From the NCBI GenBank assembly GCA_015179025.1, contig WHUX01000517.1, positions 1 through 21,247 of the forward strand: 21,247 nucleotides of DNA. The letters are read 5' to 3'. A program made the translations under genes and the position numbers. The notes under the pieces were generated by a model. That model saw only the letters and a program-made list of their open reading frames with translations, did not search any database and was not told where the DNA came from. This document shows positions 1 to 9,559 of this stretch, piece by piece. This stretch comes from Terfezia claveryi (lineage: Eukaryota; Ascomycota; Pezizomycetes; Pezizales; Pezizaceae). Within the stretch, counting starts at the first letter, position 1; every line of letters begins with the position of its first letter.

Positions 1-600
1 CAGGGGAATTAGCATCGAGGTGCGCAGGCAGGTGCACCACCTGGGTCGGGTAGGTTACCGGGGATGGCAAGGCACACAGCCCAGTAACAGTGGCCTTTGG
101 ATTTCTATAGTGTTTTTTGCAAAACTGGCTGTTGAACTGCAGGGTATAAGAGGGGAAGCTGACCGATACATTGTGCATTCTTAGCCACGGGATTCCGAGC
201 ACAATCGGGTATTTGAGCTTAGTCACAAACATCGGGAGGGCTTTGGAGTGATCCCCGACCAGGGCAGGCACGCACGCGATATCAGTGATATCCCCGGAGG
301 AAATGGGTCGACCGTCGATGACATCCAGAACACGGGGGGTTTTTAGCTTTGACATGGGTATGGAGAATTTACTGACAAAGGCCTGGTCAATGAAGGCAAT
401 TCCTGAAGCTCCACAATCTATAAGGGCTGACGTGGTGATTGTTCTATCATTGATATTAAGGGAGATAGATACAACAAAATGCTCGCTGAACAAGCGAGAT
501 TCGTTAACAGTGGAAGAAACAGAAAATGCAGACAAAGACAAATGGCCTGGGGCAGGTCCCTTGCTAGTGTCAGTAACTAGGCAAGGGACAGGGCTTTTCC
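1..600 (-). pseudogene. Retropepsin-like protease domain of E1, start of pol (partial)
   Basis: The domain continues from gag after a one-base frame change near position 598; downstream the frame is open to base 1. The catalytic-type motif LIDCGASG, the D-[S/T/C]-G-A retropepsin signature with Cys in the variable position, has its Asp codon at 418-416. The typical second half follows: a VLGIPWL-like segment (ILG-x-PWL class) at about 170-200, then a strand-rich tail. The enzyme would cleave the Gag-Pol polyprotein. The gag/protease frame change could be a natural frameshift, but many fungal Ty3/Gypsy elements carry gag and pol in one frame and gag here is already broken, so a one-base loss is more likely. 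RT is expected immediately left of the window. Confidence 0.75.
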
Positions 601-649
601 CGACTCGTCAAGCTCCTCAATCCTGGGCACTGGGGTATCGGAGATAGCG

Positions 650-1764
650 TGGATGGCGAGGGAGCGATTCTTTCAAAGGGGGCAAGCCGCAATGAAGTGG
701 TCGGCCTTCCCACAGGCTATGCATAGCCCATTATTCCAGTGGCGCTCCCTCTCTTCTTGGGTCAGGCGGGGTCTGCCTGATGATAAATCCATGGGGGTGG
801 GCCCTCCTACCACCAACGATGGGTGTGTTGGTTGATTGGCGGGGGCAGGGGCCGCTATTTTGGTGGCATGGTGTTGCTGAGGCTGATGCTGGGGTTGTGG
901 GAGATGGGGTGCTGGCCTGTACGTGGGGCGGTTGCGGAGCCGGAACATCCGCTGTTCTACCCGGGAAGCCTAGTCAATGAATTCGTCAAGGGTTTTGGCT
1001 TCCGGGAGGCTGACCATGGCCTGCTGGACTTCGTCATTTAGCCCTTCCTGGAATTGCTCCAGTTTAGACTAGTCATTCCATCGGACCTCCGCTGCCAATC
1101 TCGAGAATTCTGCCACATAAGTGGACAGATCGGTGTTTTTCTGCCTGAGGGCTCGGAGGGCCCTACTGGCAGTGCCAATGGCATTGGGGTCCCCGAACGC
1201 CCTATCCAGGATTGTGAAAAGGGCTGAGATATCGTCAAGCTTGATTCCGGTTTGGAGGACATATGGCTGGATCTGGTCACAAGCTTTCCCCTCCAGCAAG
1301 GCGAAAACGTATGCCAGTCGATGTTGTTCCGACGGGAACCTGGCAGAATCCCTGTTCAGCTTGAGATTGACTGCATTCTTCCAGGCTCGTAGACGAGCCC
1401 GGTCCCCATTGAACTTGGGGGGTGTCGGAATGCTTTCGGTCTTGTTGCTACTGGCTGCTGTTGTTGTTGGTATTGCCAGGTTTGCTAGGGCCCGGCTGAG
1501 GTTTTGGACCGTAGTCCGTTCGTTGGCCAGGGCAAGGTTTACATGGTCGAGATCCGTCTGGAGGACCGTGATCTCTTCGTCGGTGGATCTCAGCTTTCGT
1601 TCGGCCACGGCCAGGCTGTTGCCGAGTTCGGCCCCGATGGCATCCATGGCCTCGAAGATGTCGATGATTTCTCGACGATAGGCATTTAATTTGTTCGGGC
1701 CTAAGGGTATAGGGGAGTTTCTCCAGGTTTGAAACCTGACAGCGGGTGGAGGGGTTCCGGACAT
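650..1764 (-). pseudogene. gag: gag of E1 (capsid domain and zinc knuckle), three in-frame stops
   Basis: Gag forms the particle and packages element RNA. I chose the ATG at 1764 because it is the first in frame after the LTR, 36 nt downstream. One frame runs from 1764 to past 650. It starts with a proline-rich N-terminus, followed by a heptad-like coiled coil (about residues 25-75). A capsid region of Retrotrans_gag type follows, with PPKFNGDRARLRAWKNAV as its typical entry. Near 677-715 is an intact CCHC zinc knuckle (CIACGKADHFIAAC, C-x2-C-x4-H-x4-C). Three stops interrupt it: TAG at 1071-1069, TAG at 972-970 and TGA at about 657-655. Each is one transition away from a sense codon (TGG or CGA), so I read them as decay rather than natural ends. 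Confidence 0.82.
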
Positions 1765-2127
1765 GACAGTGTACCAGTTGGTCGATAAGATCCAACGTAG
1801 TGTAACGACGGCTCTAAGGACAGGGCGACCAAGGGGTACGCCGGGGCAGTGGCAAAGGGAAATCGCACACGTAGGAGCACTACGTGTGTGATCTGGGGAA
1901 AGGCTAGGGACAAGGCAAGGGCAAGAGGCAAGAGAGGCCGAGGGCAAGGGGCACGAGACACGCGGAGGCAGTTGCCGCGTGTGTCGGAGGGAGGCAGCTG
2001 TGCTGCCGAGCTGTTCACGAGACAAGGGGGTGCACAAGGGAGGTGCACAAGCATTGGGAGAGGCAAGATCCTGTATTAGGTATACAAGATGTTGGATGGG
2101 GATCCAACGAGAGGGCGGAGGGACGAA

Positions 2128-2142
2128 GATATATATACATGA
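2128..2142 (-). promoter_or_regulatory. TATA box of the E1 LTR
   Basis: The minus strand reads ATGTATATATATCTTC here, inside the E1 LTR and about 330 nt upstream of the LTR end. That suits a U3/R boundary. A small inverted repeat (GTTGGAT/ATCCAAC, 2091-2108) lies about 30 nt downstream, near the expected transcript start. Confidence 0.5.
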
Positions 2143-2169
2143 TTCCAGGCCAAAGCCGTGGAAGGAATA

Positions 2170-2338
2170 AGCTTCCCGAGATTCCTATCTCGGAAGCTAA
2201 GATAACAATCACCTATCGACGACACCCGAACAAGCCTGTTCGAGTGTCAAAACAGCACGACACTCGAACAAGCCTGTTCGAGTGTCAAATCAAGACTACA
2301 ATCAACAATAACGAGCGTCGGACGGAATCCCGTCTGAC
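2170..2338. repeat. Cluster of four palindromes in the U3 of the E1 LTR
   Basis: Four inverted repeats occur in 169 bp. They are 2170-2198 (AGCTTCCCGAGA / TCTCGGAAGCT, one bulged base), 2221-2248 (GACACCCGAACA / TGTTCGAGTGTC, one mismatch), 2259-2286 (GACACTCGAACA / TGTTCGAGTGTC, perfect 12-bp arms, 4-nt centre) and 2317-2338 (GTCGGACGG / CCGTCTGAC, one mismatch). The middle two are tandem copies with a 38-bp period. They lie just upstream of the TATA box and may be binding sites for dimeric regulators, or RNA/DNA hairpins. Confidence 0.85.
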
Positions 2339-2372
2339 TCTCAAACCCGGCTAGGAAAGGACGGTTGTAACA

Positions 2373-4024
2373 GAGGCCTATATCTTAGTCCAAGAACTGT
2401 TAAAGGTTTGTTCTTGTTTATATTGGGTACACGATCATACCTGCTGAAAACTTCTTCTAGTATGGTAGATAGAGTCTCGTCATCTGAGAACTCTTCTTTC
2501 TTCATAATGTTATATTCGCTTTCTTCATCTGGGATGCTCTTGAAGTATGGACAGAAGATATGGTGTCCAAGTTCTTCGGCTCTTCCATGACATTTGTTGA
2601 AGTCGCAGTCGACATGCTTAAAATTGATAGCTCCACGAGAAACCATATTGTTTTGAGTAGAGGTTTCTGGTGAGTGGAAAGTTCTTAAAGCGATGGTAGA
2701 GATGTTGCAGTTGTAGGTATGGTTAGGAGGATCAATGCTGTTGGAGATATAATCGTCCTCGGTGGTGAGAGTATCCAAGTATTTATGCTTTCTTGATAGA
2801 GCGTCTACTATCAAATTTTCCTTTCCTGTAGTATGCTGTATGTCTGAATCAAATTCTATTAGGTAATCTTGCCATTGCCTCAATTTCTGGCTTGCAGGCG
2901 TTTGAGTATGGAAGGTTACTAATGGTTTGTGGTCTATAAAGATAGTGAACTTGTTACCTCTCAATTGTGCTTCAAAAAATTTTAATGAGTCAATAATCGC
3001 TAATAATTCTTTTTGAAAGGTAGGATAATTGAGTTGTGCTGGATTAAATTTTCTAGAGTGGAAGCATAATAGTCTGATGTACGTCAACGGTCCTTGACCT
3101 ATCCAAGATCCTAGTCCTACATCACTAGCATCACAGACTAAATATTTGGGTTCAGTAGATTCATTATTCCAAGGTTTTAAAACATGTGGGGAATTTACGA
3201 GTTCCTTGAGTTTTTCAAACACTACGTTATGAGTATCTGTCCATTCCCATTTCTTTGTTTCTCCTTGCAGTTCTGACAGGGTGCTTGCATACGATGCCAA
3301 GTCAGGAATAAATCTGCTTAGATAATTAACGATTCCAAGGAATCCTCTAAGATCCTTTTTTCTTGTAGAAGTTGGAAATATTAATATAGTAGTCCTCTTC
3401 TTCGGGTCTACATGTAATCCATCTGATGTCAAAATGTGTCCTAAGATTTCTAATCTTGGAGTAAAGAACTGGCATTTGCTTTCTTTGAGATAAAATTTCT
3501 CATCCTGTAGACGTTGAAGTACTTTCTTCAATAATTCTACATGTTCTTTATATGTTTTAGAGAATATAATAATATCATCAATATAGATAATTAAATTTTT
3601 ATAGACCATGTCCTTAAAATTTCATTCATAATGGAATCATGGTAGCTGGTGTGTTACGATCCCCTTGTTGCATAACTCTACTTCTGAAATATCCCATGTG
3701 ACATAAAAAGGCAGAGTGTTGCTCATATTCTTTATTTTCCTAATATTAAAAAATCCGTCGGCTAAATCAAGCTTAGTTTAAATGGGATACTCCGCTACTA
3801 GTTCAATTGCTTCATTAATGTCTGGCAATGGGGTGTGGTCTGGTTCGACGGCTAAATTGTGGTCTCGACAATCATTACATGTCTGACTTCTTCCGGTTTA
3901 TCTCGTTTAGGGATATGAATATGACTACAGCATTTGTATCATTTTCTACTCTACATATGCGACCTGACACTTCTTCTTCGACTCATTTGTTATGGATTTG
4001 TTGTCTAAATCGATGTCCTGAGGG
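2373..4024 (-). pseudogene. pol: E2 reverse transcriptase and RNase H, interrupted by E1
   Basis: RT begins around 4020 (GHRFRQQIHNK, then GRICRVENDTNAVV) and passes the palm motif TKLDLADGFFNIR near 3770 with several stops and indels. From 3609 it is open to the E1 insertion. The catalytic YIDD box is at about 3582-3570 (LIIYIDDIIIFSKTY). The thumb segment LRGFLGIVNYLSRFIPDL follows at about 3300-3350. RNase H runs from about 3140 to 2790 with its acidic set visible: CDAS, KELLAI, FIDHKPL and VDALSRK. A linker with a Cys/His cluster (about 2544-2616) then leads toward the integrase that would follow. The apparent C-terminus at 2341 is E1 LTR sequence. RT/RNase H copies element RNA into DNA. 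Confidence 0.88.
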
Positions 4025-4605
4025 TCACCATTTTGGTATCCAAGTAGCTCTTGCTTTTGGTTTAATAGAGTGATTAATTTTTCTTAGTGGAGGTAATTCC
4101 CATGGAATTGTCTTGGGAAATAATAAGGGAAACTCCATTATAGGGTTGAATTGTTTCTGTACCGTAGAAACAGCTGTCACGAGTTCTCTTTCTGAATCAG
4201 TTTCTTCTACGTCACTAATATTTTCCCAATTATCTGGTTCACTATAATCTGTGACTGATTCATAGCTGACCTGTGTATATGCTGATCTTATACTATTCGC
4301 TATAGTTCTAGATCCTTTCCATACACTTAGCTGGAATCGAGGAATATTTTCCAGTTGGATAGTAACTGGTTCCTGATGGGCAGGAATTATTGCTCGCACT
4401 TTGCTGAGAGTAGGTTCTCCTAGTATCATGTCCCATCCAGTCAAATGAGCTATATAGAACGTTCGTTCTTCTATATAACCTATCCAATCAAGTTTGATAG
4501 TACAAGCTTAGTCTATATTCCTTTTGAGCCTTTAATTGCAGTACTTAACGATTTTTCTAATGCTTCTAGTCAGTATTTTGTATAGGTGTATAAATTGAGA
4601 ATTAA
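4025..4605 (-). pseudogene. E2 protease and linker to RT
   Basis: Translation in shifting frames gives protease remnants (NSQFIHLYKI, then IGYIEERTFYIAH) down to about 4445. An open segment at 4444-4025 begins TGWDMILGEPTLSK, the ILG-type second protease motif, and goes through an acidic linker (DNWENISDVEETDSERE) to FPLLFPKTIPWELPPLR and IKPKARATWIPKW, the typical lead-in to the RT fingers. It processes Gag-Pol in the family. Stops before 4445 and after 4025 show it is inactive. Confidence 0.72.
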
Positions 4606-4875
4606 TTAAGTCTCCTCCCTTTGTTTGAGATCAATTAAAGCTAGTGTGGGGTGTTCGTTAGCTTTAACGAATACCTTGCTAAAATCTGGTACCTGTCTTG
4701 ACAAGGGTCGTTCCTTGATTTTATCCTTGTTGTTTTTATCCTTAGTGGCTATCGGCATAGCTAAATCTTGTGCGGCTGTACGCATAGGTACCTTATTTTT
4801 TCGTTTCCTACATTCCTTATAGGAGTGTCCAGGGTTCCAACACCATAGATATTTCTTGTCTCTAATTAATTGCAT
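4606..4875 (-). pseudogene. E2 zinc knuckle with first Cys replaced by Tyr, running into the protease start
   Basis: The segment holds a CCHC-like knuckle, K-Y-L-W-C-W-N-P-G-H-S-Y-K-E-C, followed by a basic stretch (RKRKNK). The C-x4-H-x4-C part is present but the first cysteine is Tyr (TAT at 4851-4849). A TGT to TAT change in a TpG context explains it. A basic/acidic linker follows, then ANEHPTLALIDL, the usual entry to the aspartic protease domain in this class of fungal element. The frame ends at 4606, where the protease continues in another frame. The nucleic-acid-binding knuckle is probably dead. Confidence 0.72.
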
Positions 4876-7366
4876 CTTCGTCTTCTGATCTAATTTTTTT
4901 GTGATGGTGTCCCAATCTGAGTCCTTCTAATTTTCTGTGTTGGGTTTGGTGTTGGGATTGCTGCTAGGATTAAATCCTGTTTTTTGTCATTATTCTGGTC
5001 CCTGCGTGGACCGTGACTTCTATTTTATTCTGAGGGTGTTGTTGTCGAGATGTATTCGTTGTGGTGGTGGAGCAATATCCTTCTTGGAAGCTTCATATGA
5101 CTCCGCTTGATATACGAGCTGATCATATGACCATTCTTCTTTGATTAAAGGAATTAATGTAGCTGACATATATAGGGCAGGTGATTAAGAAACTTTCTTC
5201 TTTTTACTTCCTGCGATATTGATTGTTTGCCATCCTTGTCAATCAATTTGATTTGCATTTCAGTAAGCCAGTTGGTAAACTGTTTGATTCCCATGTGACG
5301 TCCGTCCTTGTATGGTGTGGCTGTCTCCCATCATTTCCACAAAATGTCCTTACTAGTAGAGGGTATCAGAAAATCCCTTAACACTAGTATGAAACCAAAG
5401 AATGTCGCATTCTTTCCTTTTTCTCTTAGGAATTGATTATAAGTAGTAAGTGCACTTTCTTCCATTCTGAATCCAACAATTCCAAACTGAAGCGCCTTCC
5501 AAATCTATTCTTTTGATAACAAACCAACGTTGCATTGCTGTGACCCAAAGTCAAAATATTGTGAGTCTTGCCATTTTTTGTCTTCTCCTCTTAATTTTTC
5601 TGGCATATCAATCTTTATTCCTTTTAAAGCATTGTTGCTTCATGGTTACCCGTTGTAACCATTCCTGTTGTAGATTCCCATTGCTGGTGTTCAACTGATT
5701 TTCCTGTTTGGGTTTTCTTTTAAGAGTTTGACTTGCAACTGACGATGCCTTATAGAGTCCGAGCTATCATCTCCGCTATCATGGGGTCTCGTCCTACCTC
5801 CTTATGTTTTCTGCTTCTGTTGGTCTAGTCCTGTATCTAGATCATCATCGTCTTCTGGTAATTCTATATCTTCTGGTGGTTGGTCTTTGTCGTCTGGTTC
5901 TTTGGCTGACCCAGTCCTCCTTTCTGGTGTCTAGGTACTTGACCTTTGCCTTTCGATTGATCTTTTGGTGTTCTCAGGAATGCTCCTGGAAGTTCTTTAC
6001 TAGGATTGAAAAAATCCTCCGCAGTATGTGCTGATTCTTCTAGATGAGTACCCTCATCATGAATGCCATTATTTCTTCCCAGTTATTTATTACCCAATTC
6101 GGTTTCCTTAAAAGTGGTACAACAGGTTTCCTTAATTCTTGCTTAAAAATGCGTTCATTTCTAAGTCTTCTTCTTTGAATGGGTAAGGTGTTAGCCATAA
6201 GTAGTGTTTTGCTATGGCTTCCATTAAGAGTCGAGTATCATCAGGATGATACTATTGGGCATGTCCCATTGAGCGAGTATATTTCAAAATCTCCTCAATT
6301 GTTGGAAGATGTCTTCCCAAAATTCTTCTAGGTGTGAGAGGTAAAGCCATGCTAAAATATAGTTTGGTCCTGCTCCACCTGGTTCTACTAATTCTATATC
6401 CATGGGCAGATTTATTTCCCCTTCTGTGTTAGGAACTATAAATCTGGTCTTTCTGGGAGTTTCTTCTACTAATTTCTTAATATCTTCGGGTAACATAGTT
6501 AACCGTCTCGACCTCTTAGTCTTCTTACTAAGTTCAGATGCCATTATTCTATTTCGTCATCTGTCCACAACCAACTGCAGCTGGTTATGCGATACGATCG
6601 TCGAGTTACTTTTCTTCTTTAGCACCTTTCTGTGATGATGGTGTGGTGGCTGATGATCCTTATGATCTCCGTTGACTGATGGTTCTGTTGGCTCGGTGGC
6701 TATGAGGCTGGTGAGGCTGGATGTCAGGATCCTGATGTTTCTTATGGTCCTGGTTTTTCTTCGTCTACTGGTCTAGAATCTAGTTCTAGTTCTTCCGGAA
6801 GAGTGTCACGTTTTCTGATTGGTGTGTTGAGGTAGACGTTGGGGGCGCAGAGGTATTGGTAGAGATGTCTGGGCCTAAGGAAGGTTCTGATAGAGGTAAT
6901 TCTTTTCTGGAGGAAATGGCTACAGTGGAGGCAGCGAGATTTGAGCCTTGGGATTGTGACGCTTGGTTGTTTAGACCAATTATTCCTAGGACCTGGGGGC
7001 CGGTTTTTCAATGGTGTACTGGATTTACAGGTACAGATATAATGGCGGTTGCCAGGAGTGCAAGATGAGTTGTCGATCTTTTGGGAAAAGTGTTGTGAAC
7101 GAGGGTGGGATTGTTTAATGTGGGATACCACTGCCCGTTAGAGCTCTGCTTAGCTTGCTTCTAAGTCTTTTGTTGATGTACTGCAGTTGAGAGTCTATGT
7201 CTCGTTTGTTGGATTTTTGTTGGCTAGCTAGTTGAATAATGATATCGATTTTATATGTGCACTTGGGTGTCGAATTTATACACTTGCGTGAGTGTAATAA
7301 AGGTATCCGAAGGTTGATCAGGCCTTGGATTTAAGAGTAAAGATTAGGTAAGTGAGTTAAAAAAAA
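4876..7366 (-). pseudogene. gag: Leader and gag of E2, heavily decayed
   Basis: After the LTR comes about 240 bp with no recognisable coding. A Pro/Ser/Thr-rich stretch then shows through several frames at about 7000-6790, resembling the disordered N-terminus of such Gags. A clear segment starts at an ATG at 6544 (MASELSKKTKRSRRL) and stays open to 6284; it contains an acidic capsid-entry region ending in a W/L/F-rich helix (LAWLYLSHLEEFWEDIF). From 6284 to about 4880 gag fragments appear in shifting frames with many stops. A lysine/glutamine-rich hinge lies at about 5900-6000. There is no intact reading frame, so this is a relic. Which ATG was original (6544 or one upstream) cannot be settled here. 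Confidence 0.66.
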
Positions 7367-7660
7367 TGTAATGAATAGTACTAGACAGTATTCATTCGGT
7401 ACCGTTTATACAATCTATATCCGTAGGCACGGACGTTTGTGTATTTCGGTTCTGCTGAGGTAAGACCTCAGAAGGGTAGGGAGATTACTATGTGGGACGT
7501 TCCCGAAGGGAACAGTAATTAACTGGTGTAATCTATCTTATATGATTTGTGCTATCTAAGCTATATGATCTTGATCTGATCGGAATATAGGCTTGCTTGC
7601 TCTGATGCTTGCTTGGTTGCTTCTTGTCTTTCTGTGGATTCCAGAGGGAATCCAGCGGCC

Positions 7661-7668
7661 TATTTATA
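7661..7668 (-). promoter_or_regulatory. TATA box of the E2 LTR
   Basis: The minus strand reads GAGTATAAATAGGCC. A hairpin (TGGATTCC / GGAATCCA, 7635-7654) starts a few bases downstream, near the expected transcription start. Confidence 0.6.
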
Positions 7669-7745
7669 CTCCTCTGAGATCTGATGACTAAGGAAATAAA
7701 TACAATAAAGGGTGGCACACCAGAAGGTGGTGCGCTGTACAAAAG

Positions 7746-7850
7746 GGTCATGTGGCCATAGTAATGAGTCACACGCCTTAAACAATGGTCATGTGGCCAT
7801 AGTAATGAGTCACACGCCTTAAACAGAGGTCACGCGGCCATAATGAGGGT
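7746..7850. repeat. 41-bp tandem repeat in the E2 LTR U3
   Basis: Two nearly identical 41-bp units begin at 7746 and 7787 (GGTCATGTGGCCATAGTAAT...), followed at 7828 by a diverged partial third unit (GGTCACGCGGCCATAATGAG). Just upstream in U3, at 7867-7888, is a palindrome TGCCATGG / CCATGGCA. Repeats of this kind in U3 are common enhancer-like elements. Function here is inferred only. Confidence 0.9.
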
Positions 7851-8040
7851 GTCTTCATATGGCAAGTGCCATGGAACTTCCCATGGCAATTCCGCGTGCT
7901 ATGGACGCTTATAAAGCAATAGGAGGTGGTAGAAGGCTAGTCTTCAACCAGAGGCTTAGTTACATAACATAGTAGTAATATAGGAAATACAAAAGTATAT
8001 AATCAATTATATAAGTGATGAAACTACGTTCTCTATTACA

Positions 8041-9480
8041 TAGACTCTCCTCACTTGTTCCTAGTTGGAATTGACCAGGCTTGAACATCGAATCGTGTGG
8101 TCCTGCTTCTCTCTCCTCCTTCAGGTCAGGATCAACCTGATGAGAAAGTGCATCTGCTTTGCCATTTTTATCACCTGGCGGTTTATGATTCTAAAATTAA
8201 ACTGGCTTAGTATTTCCGCCTATCTGGCCTGCCTTCGATTGAGTATCTTAGTGGAATTAAAGTACTAAGGTTCTTGTGATCCGTATACACAATTATCTCC
8301 TCTAGGCACCCATGAGAAAATGTCTCCATTCCTGGAAACAATTAACAATTACGACGATCTCTTTATCATGACATCGTAATTAAGTTCTGCTGGGATAAAG
8401 CATTTCGAATAGTATGCTACTGGGTGCCAACGACCATCTGGTTCTTTCTGGGATAGAATACCAGCTTTAGCTAGATCAGACGCGTCTGTCTCGATCATTT
8501 TGGTCGTTCTGGGTGATAATGGCATAGTATTGGAGTGGTAGTGAACCTATATTTTAACTCATCGAAAGCTGTTGACACTGCTATGTCCAGTTCTAGGAAC
8601 TCCATTGTGCATTAGTGTCTGAATTGGCAAAGCCAAACTACTAAAGCCTTGAATAAACCGGCGATAGAAATTAGCAAACCCAATAAACCTCTGCACTTCT
8701 TTGACGTTCCGAGGAGCCTGCCAGGCGAGGATGTCCTCGACTTTCTTCTGCCCCATTTGTATCCCTTTGTACCTACTTTAAATCCCACGAATTCGACTTC
8801 TGGGACATGGAAGATACACTTGTCTATGTTGACACAAAGGTTATTCTCCGTTAGTTTCTGCAGCACCCAACGGACGAGCTCGACATGTTCTTCCTCTGTT
8901 TGGGTATAAATGAGGATATCATCAATATATACAACTATTCCTAGTCAATTCATTCGATAGAATATTGTTAACATGTCGCTGGAAAACAGATGGCATTAGT
9001 TAGCCTAAAAGGCATAACTGTATATTCGTATAAGCCATATCTTGTCTTGAATGCTGTTTTCCACTCGTCTCCGGCCGCTATTCTGAGTAGGTTAAACCGA
9101 GTTTGAGATCGAGTTTGGAGAAAACCTGTGAAGTACCAACTTGTTCCATTAGGGTAGTCATAAGTAGTAGGGGATACTTGTCTTTTTTGGTTATGGCATT
9201 GAGCCTCTATAGTCTACGACTATTCTGAGCTTGCATTTGGCTGTTTGGCGAAGAATATAGGAGCGCCAGCACTGCTTTTGCTCGGTCTTATCTTGCCGGT
9301 TCGGAGCATCTCATCTAGGTATTCTTTGAGAAGCTCAGTTCATTAGGGGAGAGGGGGTATAGTTTTCCTGACGGGGACTCTTTCCTTCTTCTAACTCAAT
9401 AGTCATGTCTTGTGACCGTGCATGGGAAGGGCGGATTGCAACTCCTTTCCAAAGATTTTTACAAAATCCCTGTACTTGTT
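8041..9480 (-). pseudogene. pol: E3 reverse transcriptase and RNase H, cut by E2
   Basis: RT entry is seen at about 9340-9230 (LKEYLDEMLRTGKIRPSKSS, then AGAPIFFAK). It continues with the palm motif [36 protein letters not shown], and the catalytic box [17 protein letters not shown] near 8925. Next come [19 protein letters not shown] and, after a one-base shift near 8760, [21 protein letters not shown] and [14 protein letters not shown]. RNase H follows at about 8520-8100: TDASDLAKAGILSQ, WHPVAYYSK, VYTDHKNL and GKADALS. The sequence stops at 8041, where the E2 LTR starts, just after the RNase H domain. Several stops and indels are present. The domain order is standard for Ty3/Gypsy. Confidence 0.85.
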
Positions 9481-9559
9481 GGCAATCGATCAGCAAGTTC
9501 ATGGATTTTTCAGTCGCTGTTATTTTCATAACCTTGCGAACGCTCCATTAGCGAACTTC

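Larger units (their letters stand above)
1..2372 (-). mobile_element. E1: Ty3/Gypsy LTR retrotransposon, 5' part (5' LTR, gag, protease), cut by window edge
   Basis: On the minus strand the order is LTR, a short leader, gag with a zinc knuckle, then a retropepsin-like domain that is still open at base 1. This is the 5' third of a Ty3/Gypsy element. RT, RNase H, integrase and the 3' LTR should lie left of the window. E1 is inserted in the pol region of E2: the E2 reading frame runs up to base 2373 and then enters the E1 LTR. If the insertion was canonical, the five bases at 2373-2377 (GAGGC) should recur beyond the unseen 3' LTR. E1 is visibly GC-richer and has fewer broken codons than E2 and E3, so I infer it is the most recent of the three. 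Confidence 0.88.
1801..2372 (-). repeat. 5' LTR of E1 (572 bp)
   Basis: Read on the minus strand this block begins TGTTACAACCG at 2372 and ends CGTCGTTACA at 1801, giving TG...CA ends with imperfect terminal inverted repeats (TGTTACAACCG against TGTAACGACGG). A TATA-like stretch lies at about 2130-2142 (minus). The gag ATG follows only 36 nt after the LTR, at 1764. The right boundary also marks where the E2 coding sequence stops. No second copy is in the window, so the ends rest on terminal structure and context. An alternative start at 2343 (TGAGAGTC) is possible but fits the terminal repeats less well. Confidence 0.7.
2373..8040 (-). mobile_element. E2: Ty3/Gypsy LTR retrotransposon, decayed, cut by E1
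   Basis: From right to left on the minus strand: 5' LTR (8040-7367), leader and disordered gag N-terminus, gag, zinc knuckle, protease, RT, RNase H and a Cys/His-rich linker. Integrase and 3' LTR are missing because E1 interrupts at 2372. E2 itself sits inside E3: E3 RNase H sequence resumes at 8041. If canonical, the TAGAC at 8041-8045 should recur after the unseen 3' LTR. The element is AT-rich with many stops and small indels in gag and fewer in RT/RNase H. The polyprotein style (ALIDL protease start, GWDMILGEP motif) matches elements I associate with basidiomycete genomes. The family name is uncertain. Confidence 0.86.
7367..8040 (-). repeat. 5' LTR of E2 (674 bp)
   Basis: On the minus strand this runs from TGTAATAGAG (8040) to ATTCATTACA (7367), so the ends are TGTAAT...ATTACA, perfect 6-bp terminal inverted repeats with TG/CA. 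It contains a clear TATA box (TATAAATA, 7668-7661) with an 8-bp-arm hairpin just downstream (7635-7654), and a 41-bp tandem repeat upstream of the TATA. The two flanks do not match each other, as expected for a 5' LTR of a full element rather than a solo LTR. No tRNA-type primer site starting TGG follows immediately. A longer LTR ending near 7133 (GGGCA before TGGTATCCC) is a weaker alternative. Confidence 0.72.

Noticed and set aside
1121..1681. A 186-codon plus-strand frame rich in Arg, Ala and Leu
   Set aside because: It is antisense to the E1 gag, whose coiled coil and capsid domain are clearly recognisable on the minus strand.
6742..7131. A 129-codon minus-strand frame upstream of E2 gag as a separate gene
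   Set aside because: It shows no recognisable domain, and a neighbouring frame gives a Pro/Ser/Thr-rich stretch more like the Gag N-terminus of such elements. I treat it as leader/gag relic.
7133..8040. A longer E2 LTR ending at GGGCA near 7133, followed by TGGTATCCC as a tRNA primer site
   Set aside because: The shorter version has perfect 6-bp terminal repeats (TGTAAT/ATTACA). The longer one lacks matching ends. It is kept only as an alternative.
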